Positions 50,601 to 60,350 of a stretch of DNA of 64,000 nt are shown here, in pieces. Below the pieces are notes generated by a model. It was not told the origin of the DNA and did no database searches. It saw only the letters and a list, made by a program, of their open reading frames with translations. The stretch's first letter is position 1; each line of letters begins with the position of its first letter. The position numbers were made by a program, and so were the translations under genes. This stretch comes from JADKHR01 sp041917295 (GTDB taxonomy: Bacteria; Elusimicrobiota; Elusimicrobia; FEN-1173): assembly GCA_041917295.1 (NCBI GenBank), contig JAYRXX010000059.1, positions 33,804 to 97,803 of the forward strand, written 5' to 3'.

Positions 50601-50662
50601 TTTCCGGAGGAGATCGACAATAGAAATCCGGCTCGTAAAAATCCCCCGAAAAGAGGCCGGAC

Positions 50663-50986
50663 TTATTTTTTCAAGGACGCCAAATCCTTATTGAAGTGGG
50701 CCCACGCGTCTTTGAGGTCGGCGACCAACCCGGCCAACTCGGATTTGTTGACATCTTTCATGCGGGCGTATCGCTGGCTGACCTGATCGATGGTCTGTTT
50801 GAACGTGGACTGGTTAATTTCGTTAAGGCCGGCGAGGGTGTCTTTAATCTCGCGTTTCATTTTTTCGGCCCACTGGTTTGTTTGCCGACGGAACCGAGGG
50901 TTTTTTTTGTAGAGAAGGTACGCGCCGGCGGTTGCGGCCAACGCCAATCCCAAACCTGTGCCCAACGCTTTTGTGATTTTGCCCAT
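50663..50986 (-). CDS. small membrane-anchored coiled-coil protein (YtxH-like)
   Basis: A 107-residue protein with one N-terminal membrane segment (LGTGLGLALAATAGAYLLY) followed by a basic stretch, KKNPRFRRQTNQWAEKMKRE, and a long amphipathic helix, probably a coiled coil. The layout resembles YtxH-type general stress proteins, but the similarity is only architectural. It has AGGAGGCAT-like sequence just before the ATG, and 13 bp separate it from the hemerythrin gene upstream, suggesting one transcript. Confidence 0.65.
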   Translation of the reverse strand: MGKITKALGTGLGLALAATAGAYLLYKKNPRFRRQTNQWAEKMKREIKDTLAGLNEINQSTFKQTIDQVSQRYARMKDVNKSELAGLVADLKDAWAHFNKDLASLKK

Positions 50987-50999
50987 GATAGATGCCTCC

Positions 51000-51473
51000 T
51001 TAGTCGATAAACAAATCGGTGGCGCGCGCCATTTTCTCGAGGGCGTCTTTGGAGATGACTTTGGCGGCCTGGGGAAAAATGCGTTTGTCTTCCATGTCGA
51101 TGTGAGCCAAGAACGGGTCTTCGACCCGCAGGAAGGATTTCATCCAGGATTGTCCCACGGGCACCAGTTCCAACTCTTGCTGAAGCAAATAGAGATTGCG
51201 CCCAATCCCGGAATGTTCTTCCTGCAAGTGGTGAATGACGGACGGATCAATCGGGGAAATTTTAAAACTGGCCAAAGCCTCCTTCATAGCGGGGAAAAGA
51301 ATTTCCACTTCTCGGCGGAGGTGATTTTTTTGTCGTTTGCGCATTTCTTTGACCAGCCCCAGGGCAACGGTGCGGTTGGGGTTGAACTCTTCGGAGGCGG
51401 CCAAGACTTTAAGCTGGCCCAGTCGGTCTTTAAAAAAACTGTGATCATCGGTTAGAATTTCTAAAATATCCAC
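51000..51473 (-). CDS. hemerythrin-like domain protein
   Basis: A 157-residue four-helix protein with the HHE-type iron ligand pattern: LTDDHSFFKDRL, NHLRREVEILFPAM, VIHHLQEEHSGIGRNLYLLQ and LAHIDMEDKRIFPQA. Such proteins bind a di-iron centre and handle oxygen, nitric oxide or iron-sulfur repair. The gene lies between YgbA and the YtxH-like gene, all on the minus strand and only a few bases apart, which fits a nitrosative-stress group. Confidence 0.86.
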   Translation of the reverse strand: MDILEILTDDHSFFKDRLGQLKVLAASEEFNPNRTVALGLVKEMRKRQKNHLRREVEILFPAMKEALASFKISPIDPSVIHHLQEEHSGIGRNLYLLQQELELVPVGQSWMKSFLRVEDPFLAHIDMEDKRIFPQAAKVISKDALEKMARATDLFID

Positions 51474-51476
51474 AAA

Positions 51477-51824
51477 CTAAGTCCCCCTCCGAACGGCGGA
51501 TTTGATGGGCGGTCCTTTAAAGCCCTGCCACAGATGCCACAAGGACAACCACGGATGGCGTGGAAACATTAACGGTCCGGCGGTGCGCATAACAAGGCGC
51601 ATGGCGTCGCGTTGGGCGGGCCTGTAACAATGAACCGGACATTTGGCACACGTGGTTTTGCCTGGGCCGAACGGACAGTGGTCCAGTCGATTCCAAGCGT
51701 AGTTCAATAATTGGTCACAATCCGGGCACAATTTTTTGCCAAGATGCATTCTGCGGCAAAAGAGGCGCACCATGGCGGCCACGGTTTTGCGGTCCATCCG
51801 AATGTTGAACGGACGTGCCGGCAC
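51477..51824 (-). CDS. YgbA-like nitrous-oxide-stimulated promoter family protein
   Basis: A 115-residue protein matching the YgbA_NO family: VRLFCRRMHLGKKLCPDCDQ, LLNYAWNRLDHCPFGPGKTT, CAKCPVHCYRPAQRDAMRLV and RHPWLSLWHL. Conserved Cys pairs (CPDC, CPFG, CAKCPVHC) suggest a metal or Fe-S site. In enterobacteria the family is controlled by the nitric-oxide regulator NsrR. The hemerythrin gene starts 3 bp downstream and the thioredoxin-like gene ends 5 bp upstream. Confidence 0.88.
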   Translation of the reverse strand: MPARPFNIRMDRKTVAAMVRLFCRRMHLGKKLCPDCDQLLNYAWNRLDHCPFGPGKTTCAKCPVHCYRPAQRDAMRLVMRTAGPLMFPRHPWLSLWHLWQGFKGPPIKSAVRRGT

Positions 51825-51829
51825 GAGAC

Positions 51830-52432
51830 CTATTTGTATTTAACGCCGCACCCATAGGGTTTGGTTTCGGCAATAGAAACGGGTTTTCCCGCCAACGACT
51901 CGTTCAAGGCGGAGCGAACAAAATTGGCAGCGCCCTTGACGTCCGCCGGATCGGCCGACGGATTGTTGTCGATGGCGCCCTGATAAATCAAACGGCCCGC
52001 GGGGTCGATGATGAACAGGTGGGGTGTTGTTTTCGCGCCGTAAAGGGTGCCCACCTTGCCGGACTCATCCAAAAGGATTGACGAGGCGGCCCCGCCCTTT
52101 TCTTTTTCGATAGTGCGCCAATCGGCGGGGCTCAAGTGGCCCTGTTTTCCCTTGGCGGAGGAGCAAACGGACAACCAAACGACGCCCTTGGCTGTAAATT
52201 CTTTTTGGAGGGCCTGCATGTTTCCGGAGTCGTAGTGTTTTTTGACAAACGGACACCCGTGGTTGATCCACTCCAAGACGACGGTTTTGCCGCGCAGTTT
52301 TTCCAAGGAAACGGACGTTCCATGGATGTCGGTCAAGGAAAAATCCGGTGCGGGTTTCCCGGTTTCGAGAGCCTGGGCGGACAACGCAAACGCCGCAACG
52401 AGCAAAGAGGCCAAAGAATTAATCCATCGCAT
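51830..52432 (-). CDS. secreted thioredoxin-fold (redoxin-type) protein
   Basis: A 200-residue precursor with signal peptide MRWINSLASLLVAAFALSAQ (cleavage near AQA-LE). The redoxin core has APDFSLTDIHGTSVSLEKLR, then EWINHGCPFVKKHYDSGNM with a CPFV active site holding a single Cys, and TTPHLFIIDPAGRLIYQGAI. This group is thioredoxin-like with a peroxiredoxin-type Cys context. Periplasmic location is expected, which fits electron supply by the DsbD protein whose gene overlaps its start by 14 bp. Confidence 0.85.
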   Translation of the reverse strand: MRWINSLASLLVAAFALSAQALETGKPAPDFSLTDIHGTSVSLEKLRGKTVVLEWINHGCPFVKKHYDSGNMQALQKEFTAKGVVWLSVCSSAKGKQGHLSPADWRTIEKEKGGAASSILLDESGKVGTLYGAKTTPHLFIIDPAGRLIYQGAIDNNPSADPADVKGAANFVRSALNESLAGKPVSIAETKPYGCGVKYK

Positions 52433-54071
52433 GAGGATCTCCTTTATTACGATTTAACTCGTTGACAACGATATCTGGTGTCAACACAGTGGGAAGGATC
52501 ACCGGATCCCGACCGGGCCAGTAGAGTATATATAAAGGGACGCCGTTGCGTCCAAACTGTTCCAAAGCGGCGGTGATGTGGGGGTCCCGATTGGTCCAGT
52601 CGGCCACCAAGACTTCGACGTTGTGAGCGCGAAAGGCGGCCTTCACTTTATCGGTGGACAAGGTGGTCCGTTCGTTGACCTGGCAGGTGATGCACCACGC
52701 GGCGGTAAAGTCGACAAACACGGGGCGCCCCTGTGCCAACAGGGCCTCGACTTTAGCCTGGGAGAAGGTGGTGATTTTTTCTCCTTTTAGTTGAAGGGCC
52801 AACACCCAGGCCAACCAGATAAAGGTGCCGAACAAAAGAAGGGAAAGAATTTTTTTGAGACGCACCATCCACGGGCCTGGTTTGGGCAACCATCGGACGG
52901 CGCCGGGGAAGAAGGACAAGAGGACGTAGGGAACCGCCATGCCAAAGCCCAAGGAAGCGAAGATGGCCAAAGCGGTGGGAAGCGGCTGAGTCAGTGCGAC
53001 GCCCAGTGCGGAACCCATGAAGGGGGCTGTGCAGGGCGTGGCGACAAAAACGGCCAACACGCCGCTAAGAAAGGCGTTCCAATCGGAAGATTCTTTCAAC
53101 AGCCCGCCCAGACGAACAAAGGAGGTTCCCACTTCAAAAACGCCCCACAGGTTCAACGCCAAAAAGAGGAACAAAAGGGCCAAAAACCCGACGAAGACGG
53201 GGGATTGAAGCTGAAACCCCCACCCCAGCTTTTCGCCCCCGGCGCGAAGGGAGATCAACAAGCCCGCCAAGACAAGGAAAGAAACAACAACGCCGGCTCC
53301 ATAGAGAAGCCCATGCCTGCGAATGATATCGCGAGGGGCCTGAATAAACCCGAGAACTTTAATGGAAAGCACGGGCAAAACGCAGGGCATGACGTTGAGC
53401 AACAACCCTCCCAGAAAGGCCAAGGCCAACGCGATCAAACCGTTCACATTTTCGGGGGAGGATTCTCCTGTTCGAGGAGGAACTGTCGGCCCGGCTCCGG
53501 TTATTGCGGGATGATTCTGTCCAGAATCCGCCGGTCCCTGCGGAACCAATTTTTCTCTCGCGCGACCAAAAAATTTAGCCATGTCAGCCGAGGGCGCGCC
53601 GGGCACCGCCGCCACCGGGACAACCACGGACAATTCCGCTTTGCCTGGAACACACTCTTCTTTGCATTCCAACCACGACACGTCAGCGCCGAGGGTCACC
53701 TGGGAAACGGACAAATCGGCCGGTGGAGTGATGGTTACCAACAAAGCCGCATCCCCTTCATAGCCGAAATTGACGAGCGGAGGCAACTCAATGCGCTTGG
53801 GAACCGGCCATTGGATTTCGCCGGCGGAAAAACCGTCCGGCACTTTCCAGCGGATTTTGGTGGGCAATCCGGAATCGCCGGGTTCTTTGAAGTAGGTGTG
53901 CCAGCCCGGGGCGTGAAGCAGGTTCACCGCGACGGTAAAGGGCACGCCCGGGGCGATGGCGGAAGGTTCAACAACAAGGCGCGCGGTAACATTTTTGGAA
54001 CCCGCGGCCGAAAGACAGGTCACCGCGGCGACGACCGCCAGGGCCACCGCGGCCGCGGCGGATTTATTCAT
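52419..54071 (-). CDS. DsbD-type thiol:disulfide interchange protein
   Basis: A 550-residue DsbD-like protein. A signal peptide precedes a periplasmic domain with the Cys pair SWLECKEECVPG. About eight membrane helices include LLNVMPCVLPVLSIKVLGF and VFVATPCTAPFMGSALGVAL, each with the redox Cys of the CcdA/DsbD core. The C-terminal thioredoxin domain has VDFTAAWCITCQVNE. It passes electrons from cytoplasmic thioredoxin to periplasmic partners such as the redoxin encoded next. Its start overlaps the YecH gene end. Confidence 0.92.
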   Translation of the reverse strand: MNKSAAAAVALAVVAAVTCLSAAGSKNVTARLVVEPSAIAPGVPFTVAVNLLHAPGWHTYFKEPGDSGLPTKIRWKVPDGFSAGEIQWPVPKRIELPPLVNFGYEGDAALLVTITPPADLSVSQVTLGADVSWLECKEECVPGKAELSVVVPVAAVPGAPSADMAKFFGRAREKLVPQGPADSGQNHPAITGAGPTVPPRTGESSPENVNGLIALALAFLGGLLLNVMPCVLPVLSIKVLGFIQAPRDIIRRHGLLYGAGVVVSFLVLAGLLISLRAGGEKLGWGFQLQSPVFVGFLALLFLFLALNLWGVFEVGTSFVRLGGLLKESSDWNAFLSGVLAVFVATPCTAPFMGSALGVALTQPLPTALAIFASLGFGMAVPYVLLSFFPGAVRWLPKPGPWMVRLKKILSLLLFGTFIWLAWVLALQLKGEKITTFSQAKVEALLAQGRPVFVDFTAAWCITCQVNERTTLSTDKVKAAFRAHNVEVLVADWTNRDPHITAALEQFGRNGVPLYILYWPGRDPVILPTVLTPDIVVNELNRNKGDPHAMD

Positions 54072-54309
54072 GATCGCAAATATTTTCCGGTTTCATGGCC
54101 ATGGCGTTGTCGGAGACGATAAACTTGTTGCGCATTTTCAAAAAGCCGATGAGCTGTTTGGGCGTCATGTCCGCCGCCGAACAGGTGTGAAACCTAGCCT
54201 GAGCCCCGAATTGGCGAACAATCGCCTCTTCCAATTCCGACTCGGTAAAGGACCGTCCGGCCTCCACCATCATCCGCATCACATCGTGCCCATGAATCGA
54301 ACTCGTCAT
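54064..54309 (-). CDS. YecH-like (DUF2492) putative metal-binding protein
   Basis: An 81-residue protein of the YecH/DUF2492 family: SSIHGHDVMRMMVEAGRSF, ESELEEAIVRQFGAQARFHT, CSAADMTPKQLIGFL and RNKFIVSDNAM. The conserved IHGH and FHTCSA motifs suggest metal binding; the function is unknown. ATG 54309 has GGGGAGGGAG about 7 nt upstream, which decides the start over a longer open frame. Its stop overlaps the dsbD start, making it the first gene of the redox group. Confidence 0.85.
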   Translation of the reverse strand: MTSSIHGHDVMRMMVEAGRSFTESELEEAIVRQFGAQARFHTCSAADMTPKQLIGFLKMRNKFIVSDNAMAMKPENICDHE

Positions 54310-54482
54310 TGCAATCTCCCTCCCCTTTCCAAAATAAACGGATGAATTCCCTGACCCAGGTCGGCGGAATTTTTGATGATATCGGTGATGAGAAGTTTCA
54401 ATTTCGGGCTGATTTTGCACGGCAATGCGGGAAACATGGGGACATCTTAACAAAAAAAGCGGAAGACGAAATGGATTGGCCG

Positions 54483-57400
54483 TTAGGCCGCGCGAAGGGC
54501 AGCGGCAAAGTTTTCCAACGCGTTTTGAATGGCCCTGGAAATCCCCTCAAAGGTCAAAGCGGAATAATTCGTTCCATCCAAAACGGCACTGTCTTCTTTC
54601 CGAATGAGAACCGTGGTGGCAAGCGGAACTTGTTTTGATTCCCTCCGGTACTCAACCGTATCCATAAGGTCGGAAGTTAATTCGGCGATATTCAAAACCT
54701 CAATGGGTGGTGTCTGACCAGAATAATTAATGATTGCCGTTTCAAACCCCTCTTCAGCCACTATAAGCACAGGCTTTCCGGCCATTAGCATACCCCGCAC
54801 CACGGCCAGGGCAATGGTCCTGGTTTTTTCCTCCCAAGAGGCAATCCCATGCAAAACGGCGACTTTCTGAGTCCCAGTCCCTTCCGCGAGAGCCATCTGA
54901 CGTCCATATTCCACCGCCGCGTCAACCGTGACACTCTCTTTTTCCAAGACCCGAATCGCACTCTCGATGTCATCGGCCGATGCCGTCTTAAGCAGTTCCC
55001 CTGCGCTCCTGTATCCCCCGACTTCCATGCCCTTGAGAGTTTCCGGCACCCGGCCCAAATTCTTCCCTTCCATCAAAGCGATCACCGCTTTTAGGGCGGC
55101 CGCATTCATTTCTTTTTCTTGGTTTAAAACTTTGACGTCGAAGGAATAATGCCGCCAAGCCGCGTAGGCGGCCACGCCAGCGAAAAGGACAGTGCTATGA
55201 ATCAATAAAGGAAGCGCCACATAGGGCACGAAAACTCGAAACTCTCTTAAAAAAGAAGAAAGTGAAACAGACGGTTTTTCCCCTTTATTTAACAAATAAA
55301 ATCTTGCATATTGAAACGCATAGTGAGATGCTTTAAACAAAGCCAACCCCATCGCCATACCCAACGCCCCCACCACCCCTAACGCGATCGGATCCAACCC
55401 CACCATCGCGGGAACCAACCCCGCCACCCAAACGGGAGCCATCCACCCCGCCGCAACAATGCCCCCCATTTCAACAGGGAGCAACCGCATTCCCCACTCG
55501 ATAGCTAATCGCCTTGGTAAAACGAGAGACAATCCTTCGACAAAAAAATTATTAAACGAGGTCGCGATATGATTTTTTTGAATTCCTTCCCTTGTAATAG
55601 AAAAATGTCGAACAAAATCCCTTGTAATTTCTATTGTTTTTATTAAATTCAAATCCATTTGTGACGTAGGGTCTGAGCTTAATTGAGCTATCTGATTAAG
55701 GAAATAAAGTCCCTTGGCTCGGTTAGCCAATAGAATCCCGGAAAAAAGTGCGTTGTTTTCTTGAAATTTAATTCCATTAATATCACCGTAATCCATTAAA
55801 ATATTTTTCATCATAGCCGCCATGGTGTAAGCCTTGGCCTCATCAGATGAGCTCTGTTGCCCAATGTCCGCCCTTAGATCCCCTAAATCGACCATTACCA
55901 TTTGTTTTTTATTTGCATCGTAGATGAAATTGCCCCCGTGCGCATCAAAGGGAATTTGGTCATTAATCAAATCGGAAATTTTAAAAAGAGTAAGTGTTAT
56001 TTCTTTTCTGAGTTTGTTATTTAATTGCCCGTGCCGAATTAATTGGTCCACGGTTTCTCCGTTAATAAATGGTTCTATAATTATTCGACGTCCATTATCC
56101 ATTTCTCCAATCAGTCCAACGTGAGGCACAAGCCCGGAATCTCGCAAATGAATGAGATCTTCAAATTCCTTGTCGCCAATATGTGGGTGTAATTGGTCCG
56201 TCGCATCCTCTTTTTCCTCTTTTAGGATTGCAAATGGGATCTCCAGCGATCGAACAGGACCACGAACCAAGTTGATTTTCGCCTTAAAAACATGTTTGTG
56301 ATCTCCCGTTGAAGGGATGAATTCAAGTGATAAAGTATCCTGAATTTCTGCAGGGGCAAGGTTGAACCCAAACATGTTTTTTACGGCAAGGGCTAACTCA
56401 TTTTTAGTCAAAGCCTTAATGAATTCTCCAGAGGAAGCAATTATTTTGGAAATTTCAGGTATTTCTTCAGTGGGTGCAGTAATCGGGGATATGGAGACAT
56501 TAATAAAAGCCCCAAGCTCGCCTCTGATCCCGGCGATTTGCTTTTCTCGTTCATCTCCATACATATTAATAATAGAGAGGATTGAATTTCTGTTAAGATG
56601 CCGAAGCTCTACCAAATCATGGAAAACGTTTAATTCTTTATTCTCCCAGCTGTCGATAAGAGCAACAGCGAGTTGATTTGGGGTGAGAAAGGTGAGTTCC
56701 CTTGGAGGGGTCCATTCATCGGGGGGCTCTTTAAGATTTTCTCTCTTCCCCCCCGCCGTCAACGCCGGCAGACCGAATCGGGGGAAGATGAAGTTATAGG
56801 TGGAATGGAGGCCTGCCGCAACGAGACCCGTGAAAAGATAAGAATCGCCACCGATATAGAGGGCCGAAAAGTTAATAATTACGGCCGCTAGAGCTTGAAC
56901 GATTAATTGAATTCCAACCCCAAAAACCAAATTCCCATTTTCTCCTGAACGCGAAACTCTCCATGCGTCTTTTTTAAAGAACTGTCCAATCGACATCTTA
57001 ATCGTATTCCAAACCGCCCTAACAATCACACTTGCCTTTGCTATGGCCCCCCGCGCCTCGTGGAATTCAGCCCCAAAGTTGGGAGGAGGTCTTAAATGAT
57101 GCAACAAGGCAAAAATAAACGAAGACCCCAAAATCGCCGTCACACCGCCGCCAAAAGCCTGTGCCACCCAAGGCAAACCCGGCAGTTCCGTTATGGGAGC
57201 CCAACGATATGAGAAGGTTTTTTTTGTCATCGAATCCCCCGCCAAATCCCACGCTTGCCTCCACCCAACCCAATTATTTCCGAATTTTCCAATTGTAAAA
57301 TGCCCAATTGCCAAGAAGGTTCTATTTAATAAACTCAATAGTGAGGGGTTATTGTCAACGATTATGATTGAGTTATTGGCAAGCATTTCATCAAAAAGAT

Positions 57401-60254
57401 GGCCAGTGGGTAATTGAATGGTTATTCTTTGGGGACCTGCAATAAAAGCATCTGTGTCACTCTTATCTCCAATTGATAAAAGATTTCGTTCTCCAGCGCC
57501 AAATTGTGTTTGGTGGAAATAAGGCATGCAAAAATGTCTGTCGGTTCGAATAATTCCCGGTTCATTCATCATGTTTACTTTTTTATAATCCTTTCTCAGG
57601 TAAATCGTTTGAGCCCCTATCTCGGTGATAGGGCCCATTCCACGTCCTAGGTCACTTCTTAGCCAAACGCTGACGATGTTATTTTTTTCTATGCGAATCG
57701 TATAATCCCAGTGGCCATTTGCAATTTCGTAATAAACTATAGTCCCAACGGGCAATTGTTTTAAGTCAACGATGTAATTTTTATTATTGTCTATCAGCAT
57801 TTCCGCTTGTTCCGTTCTTGGTGGAGGAGGTGTCTGTTGGTCCAAGGCGTCTGGGACACTGAATGTTTTGGTGTTATAATTTGTCGGGCCGGACCTTAGG
57901 GGATCTGCCGTGGCCGGTTCAATTCCGAACCTGTTAAGAGATCTTGCGACGTGACTATAAAGGAAGTGAACCAGCGAAATCTTACCGGCAATTTCCAGCG
58001 CTTTTAAGTTTGAATAAGTGTCCAGGGATCCAGCCCAATCGACCCAGAGCAACTGAAGAATCGTTAACGCGGAAAAAAGGGTCACAAGACGTAAGATCCT
58101 TTTGCCTGTGGAAGAATCCTCGTCCGAAACGATCCTAATTAGGTTAGGAATGTGCATGAGAAGAAGGATGGCAAACGAAACCAGAGGCCCGCCAATTAGA
58201 CCAAGCGCCCCTAAAAGCATTATGGCGTCTTCTTTCACCGTTGCAGGCAAAGAAATCGCGTTCACCATACTTAAGAATCGGATTGAAAGGGTCTTAACAA
58301 CTAAGATTGATCCATTAACTAATTTTGAAGTAAAATTCATGAACGGTTTCTCTTGCTTGAAATTTGTAACGAAATAGATTTTCCGCCCATCACTTAATTC
58401 GAACAACACTTTTGCCCCTGGGTAAGCCCCGTCAGTCGTAATTGCGTAACCATTTCCCATGTCGACAAGGGCCTTCTTTAATTGGGCAACTTGTTGAATC
58501 GCGGCCATCAACCCGGCCGTGGATTTCTCTGTCATTCCCACAACTTTTGCCAAATAAATCCGATCGCCCGCCAACTGTTTTTCAAGTGGCACCGGGTCGC
58601 TGGCCAGCAGGTCCAGATATTTGTTGTCCCGTGGGATCTCTGTAATTTTCGGCGTCACCACCACATACGACACCTGTTTTTGGCGAAGAAGGGCCGAAAG
58701 GCCCTCGGTGTGGAACCCGCCGGCGACCAACACGGCGGATTTGGCCTGGGTTTCCCCCATGCGCCGCAACAAATTGTCGGTCAACGCGTTGTTTCGTTGG
58801 GTGGCGTAACGGCAAAAATCTTCAAAAGGTTTCAACGTTTTTGCGGAAAGAGACTCCCATTTTCCCGTGGGATCCAGTTCGTTCAAACGATCCCCCAACC
58901 GATGAATCTCGCCGACGCGCTTTTCGTAAGCGGCCCAGTCGGTGGGCGCCATTTCGTGGCGCAAAAGTTTGGCCATCAAAGTCAAATCGTAGACAACGGA
59001 CACCAACTTTTTTTCGGCGGCGGTTTTCGCCAACCGTTCCGGAATAGACCGGTCCAAGGCGTCCATTTCTTCCAGCAACCCATTTTTGTCAATTTTGTCC
59101 GCCAACATCACGTAAGAAATGTAACGGTTTAAGTGAGCCCATTGGCCCACGCCAATGCCATGTTGACGGCATACATCGATCAGGTGGCTGTGATAGTCCC
59201 CATACCCCACCCGCCCGGCGCGATAGTCCACACTTTTGGCCACAAGATCCTGCATTTGTTGCACGTTCAGTTTGTTAGCCAGCTGTTCAACCAAGTCCCG
59301 GCGCTCTTTTTCCACGAGCTTGAAATTCAACCGATCTTCCTCGTCCAACGCCCTCACCAACAGCTCCAGGTTGGGCACCGAAGAGACGGCCCTGACCACT
59401 TCATTGATTTCCACCAAATAGCGCACATACACCGCCAACTTTTCTTTTTCGGAATGGTAGCCCTCAAAATGGGCATCAAAAATTTTGAGTTGTTCGGAAT
59501 AGAGAACACTTTTAAGGGCGGCCACATTGTTGAGCACCACGCCCATCTGGGTTTGGACGGTTTGTTTATTTTTGTAGGCGGTTTTCAACGCCAACACGTT
59601 GGCGTCGTAAAGCGTTTTGTCTTCCGCGCCGAAAAAGTCAGGGGATTTGGAAAGGACCAGCCCGGCGTATTCCGGCCCGGCAATAAGGCCTTTCTTTAAG
59701 AAGAAGTCGGCAATTTCTTTGGTGATGTTGGCATCGGGATAGTCCCGATAGGGTTGAAGGGAAAAGGGCCCCCAGGCCGCTTCCAAGCCCACCAACTGAA
59801 TTTTCGGTTCCTGGCCCATGATTTCGATCATGGACGAAATATTGCGTTGGGCCTCTTCAATGCCGTGGCCGTCTTGAATGTGCACAATAAATGGAGCGTC
59901 TTTTAAGGGAGAAAGGTAAACGTCGCGAACGGACCCGTAAGGGGAAACCATCTTGCCCAACCAGTCGCCGGTTTTGGGCCCGATGGAAAAAGGTGTGCGG
60001 GCCACATCGGCCGACGCCTGGGCGGTGTCCGCTTTGCCCCGAGCCAAATCCACGGGGCTGGCCATGGGGAGCTGGGCCAACAACACGTTCCCCCGTTGAA
60101 CGGTGTCGCCTTCTTCAAGCTTGGCCGTTTCGCCTTTGACCTGCTGGCTTGCCGCCCGACGGGAAGCCCAAAAATTCGCTTCGGTGGAATGCGCCAACAC
60201 GCAGTTCACCGAGAAATAAACCGCCGCAACAACCGCCGATAGAATTTTCCTCAT
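54483..60254 (-). CDS. giant exported/membrane protein: HIQDGH domain + CPBP-like + kinase-like segments
   Basis: A protein of about 1923 residues. From the N-terminus: signal peptide (MRKILSAVVAAVYFSVN); a domain at about 60-600 with IVHIQDGHGIEEAQRNISSM and AVLVAGGFHTEGLSALLRQ, recalling TraB/ChaN-like folds; membrane helices near 665-760; at about 1040-1155 a polytopic part with SFIFALLHH and GLHSTYNF, matching late CPBP intramembrane protease motifs but without a clear EExxxR; at about 1320-1470 a kinase-like stretch with FDAHGGNFIYD and MVMVDLGD; more helices; and a soluble C-terminus with LTFEGISRAIQ. ATG 60254 is chosen for the signal peptide; no binding site is seen. Function unknown. 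Confidence 0.72.
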   Translation of the reverse strand: MRKILSAVVAAVYFSVNCVLAHSTEANFWASRRAASQQVKGETAKLEEGDTVQRGNVLLAQLPMASPVDLARGKADTAQASADVARTPFSIGPKTGDWLGKMVSPYGSVRDVYLSPLKDAPFIVHIQDGHGIEEAQRNISSMIEIMGQEPKIQLVGLEAAWGPFSLQPYRDYPDANITKEIADFFLKKGLIAGPEYAGLVLSKSPDFFGAEDKTLYDANVLALKTAYKNKQTVQTQMGVVLNNVAALKSVLYSEQLKIFDAHFEGYHSEKEKLAVYVRYLVEINEVVRAVSSVPNLELLVRALDEEDRLNFKLVEKERRDLVEQLANKLNVQQMQDLVAKSVDYRAGRVGYGDYHSHLIDVCRQHGIGVGQWAHLNRYISYVMLADKIDKNGLLEEMDALDRSIPERLAKTAAEKKLVSVVYDLTLMAKLLRHEMAPTDWAAYEKRVGEIHRLGDRLNELDPTGKWESLSAKTLKPFEDFCRYATQRNNALTDNLLRRMGETQAKSAVLVAGGFHTEGLSALLRQKQVSYVVVTPKITEIPRDNKYLDLLASDPVPLEKQLAGDRIYLAKVVGMTEKSTAGLMAAIQQVAQLKKALVDMGNGYAITTDGAYPGAKVLFELSDGRKIYFVTNFKQEKPFMNFTSKLVNGSILVVKTLSIRFLSMVNAISLPATVKEDAIMLLGALGLIGGPLVSFAILLLMHIPNLIRIVSDEDSSTGKRILRLVTLFSALTILQLLWVDWAGSLDTYSNLKALEIAGKISLVHFLYSHVARSLNRFGIEPATADPLRSGPTNYNTKTFSVPDALDQQTPPPPRTEQAEMLIDNNKNYIVDLKQLPVGTIVYYEIANGHWDYTIRIEKNNIVSVWLRSDLGRGMGPITEIGAQTIYLRKDYKKVNMMNEPGIIRTDRHFCMPYFHQTQFGAGERNLLSIGDKSDTDAFIAGPQRITIQLPTGHLFDEMLANNSIIIVDNNPSLLSLLNRTFLAIGHFTIGKFGNNWVGWRQAWDLAGDSMTKKTFSYRWAPITELPGLPWVAQAFGGGVTAILGSSFIFALLHHLRPPPNFGAEFHEARGAIAKASVIVRAVWNTIKMSIGQFFKKDAWRVSRSGENGNLVFGVGIQLIVQALAAVIINFSALYIGGDSYLFTGLVAAGLHSTYNFIFPRFGLPALTAGGKRENLKEPPDEWTPPRELTFLTPNQLAVALIDSWENKELNVFHDLVELRHLNRNSILSIINMYGDEREKQIAGIRGELGAFINVSISPITAPTEEIPEISKIIASSGEFIKALTKNELALAVKNMFGFNLAPAEIQDTLSLEFIPSTGDHKHVFKAKINLVRGPVRSLEIPFAILKEEKEDATDQLHPHIGDKEFEDLIHLRDSGLVPHVGLIGEMDNGRRIIIEPFINGETVDQLIRHGQLNNKLRKEITLTLFKISDLINDQIPFDAHGGNFIYDANKKQMVMVDLGDLRADIGQQSSSDEAKAYTMAAMMKNILMDYGDINGIKFQENNALFSGILLANRAKGLYFLNQIAQLSSDPTSQMDLNLIKTIEITRDFVRHFSITREGIQKNHIATSFNNFFVEGLSLVLPRRLAIEWGMRLLPVEMGGIVAAGWMAPVWVAGLVPAMVGLDPIALGVVGALGMAMGLALFKASHYAFQYARFYLLNKGEKPSVSLSSFLREFRVFVPYVALPLLIHSTVLFAGVAAYAAWRHYSFDVKVLNQEKEMNAAALKAVIALMEGKNLGRVPETLKGMEVGGYRSAGELLKTASADDIESAIRVLEKESVTVDAAVEYGRQMALAEGTGTQKVAVLHGIASWEEKTRTIALAVVRGMLMAGKPVLIVAEEGFETAIINYSGQTPPIEVLNIAELTSDLMDTVEYRRESKQVPLATTVLIRKEDSAVLDGTNYSALTFEGISRAIQNALENFAAALRAA

Positions 60255-60350
60255 GGGCATATTGTAATAGGTCAACCTTAAGACCGCCTTAAGAAGTTGT
60301 AAATTTTTTGTAAACACTCACCCACAATCACAAGCACCATTGTTGCCAAA

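Noticed and set aside
52791..54122. Long open frame (443 codons) on the plus strand opposite dsbD
   Set aside because: It is antisense to a clear DsbD protein, has Gln/Gly/Arg-rich composition typical of a shadow frame, and no ribosome binding site.
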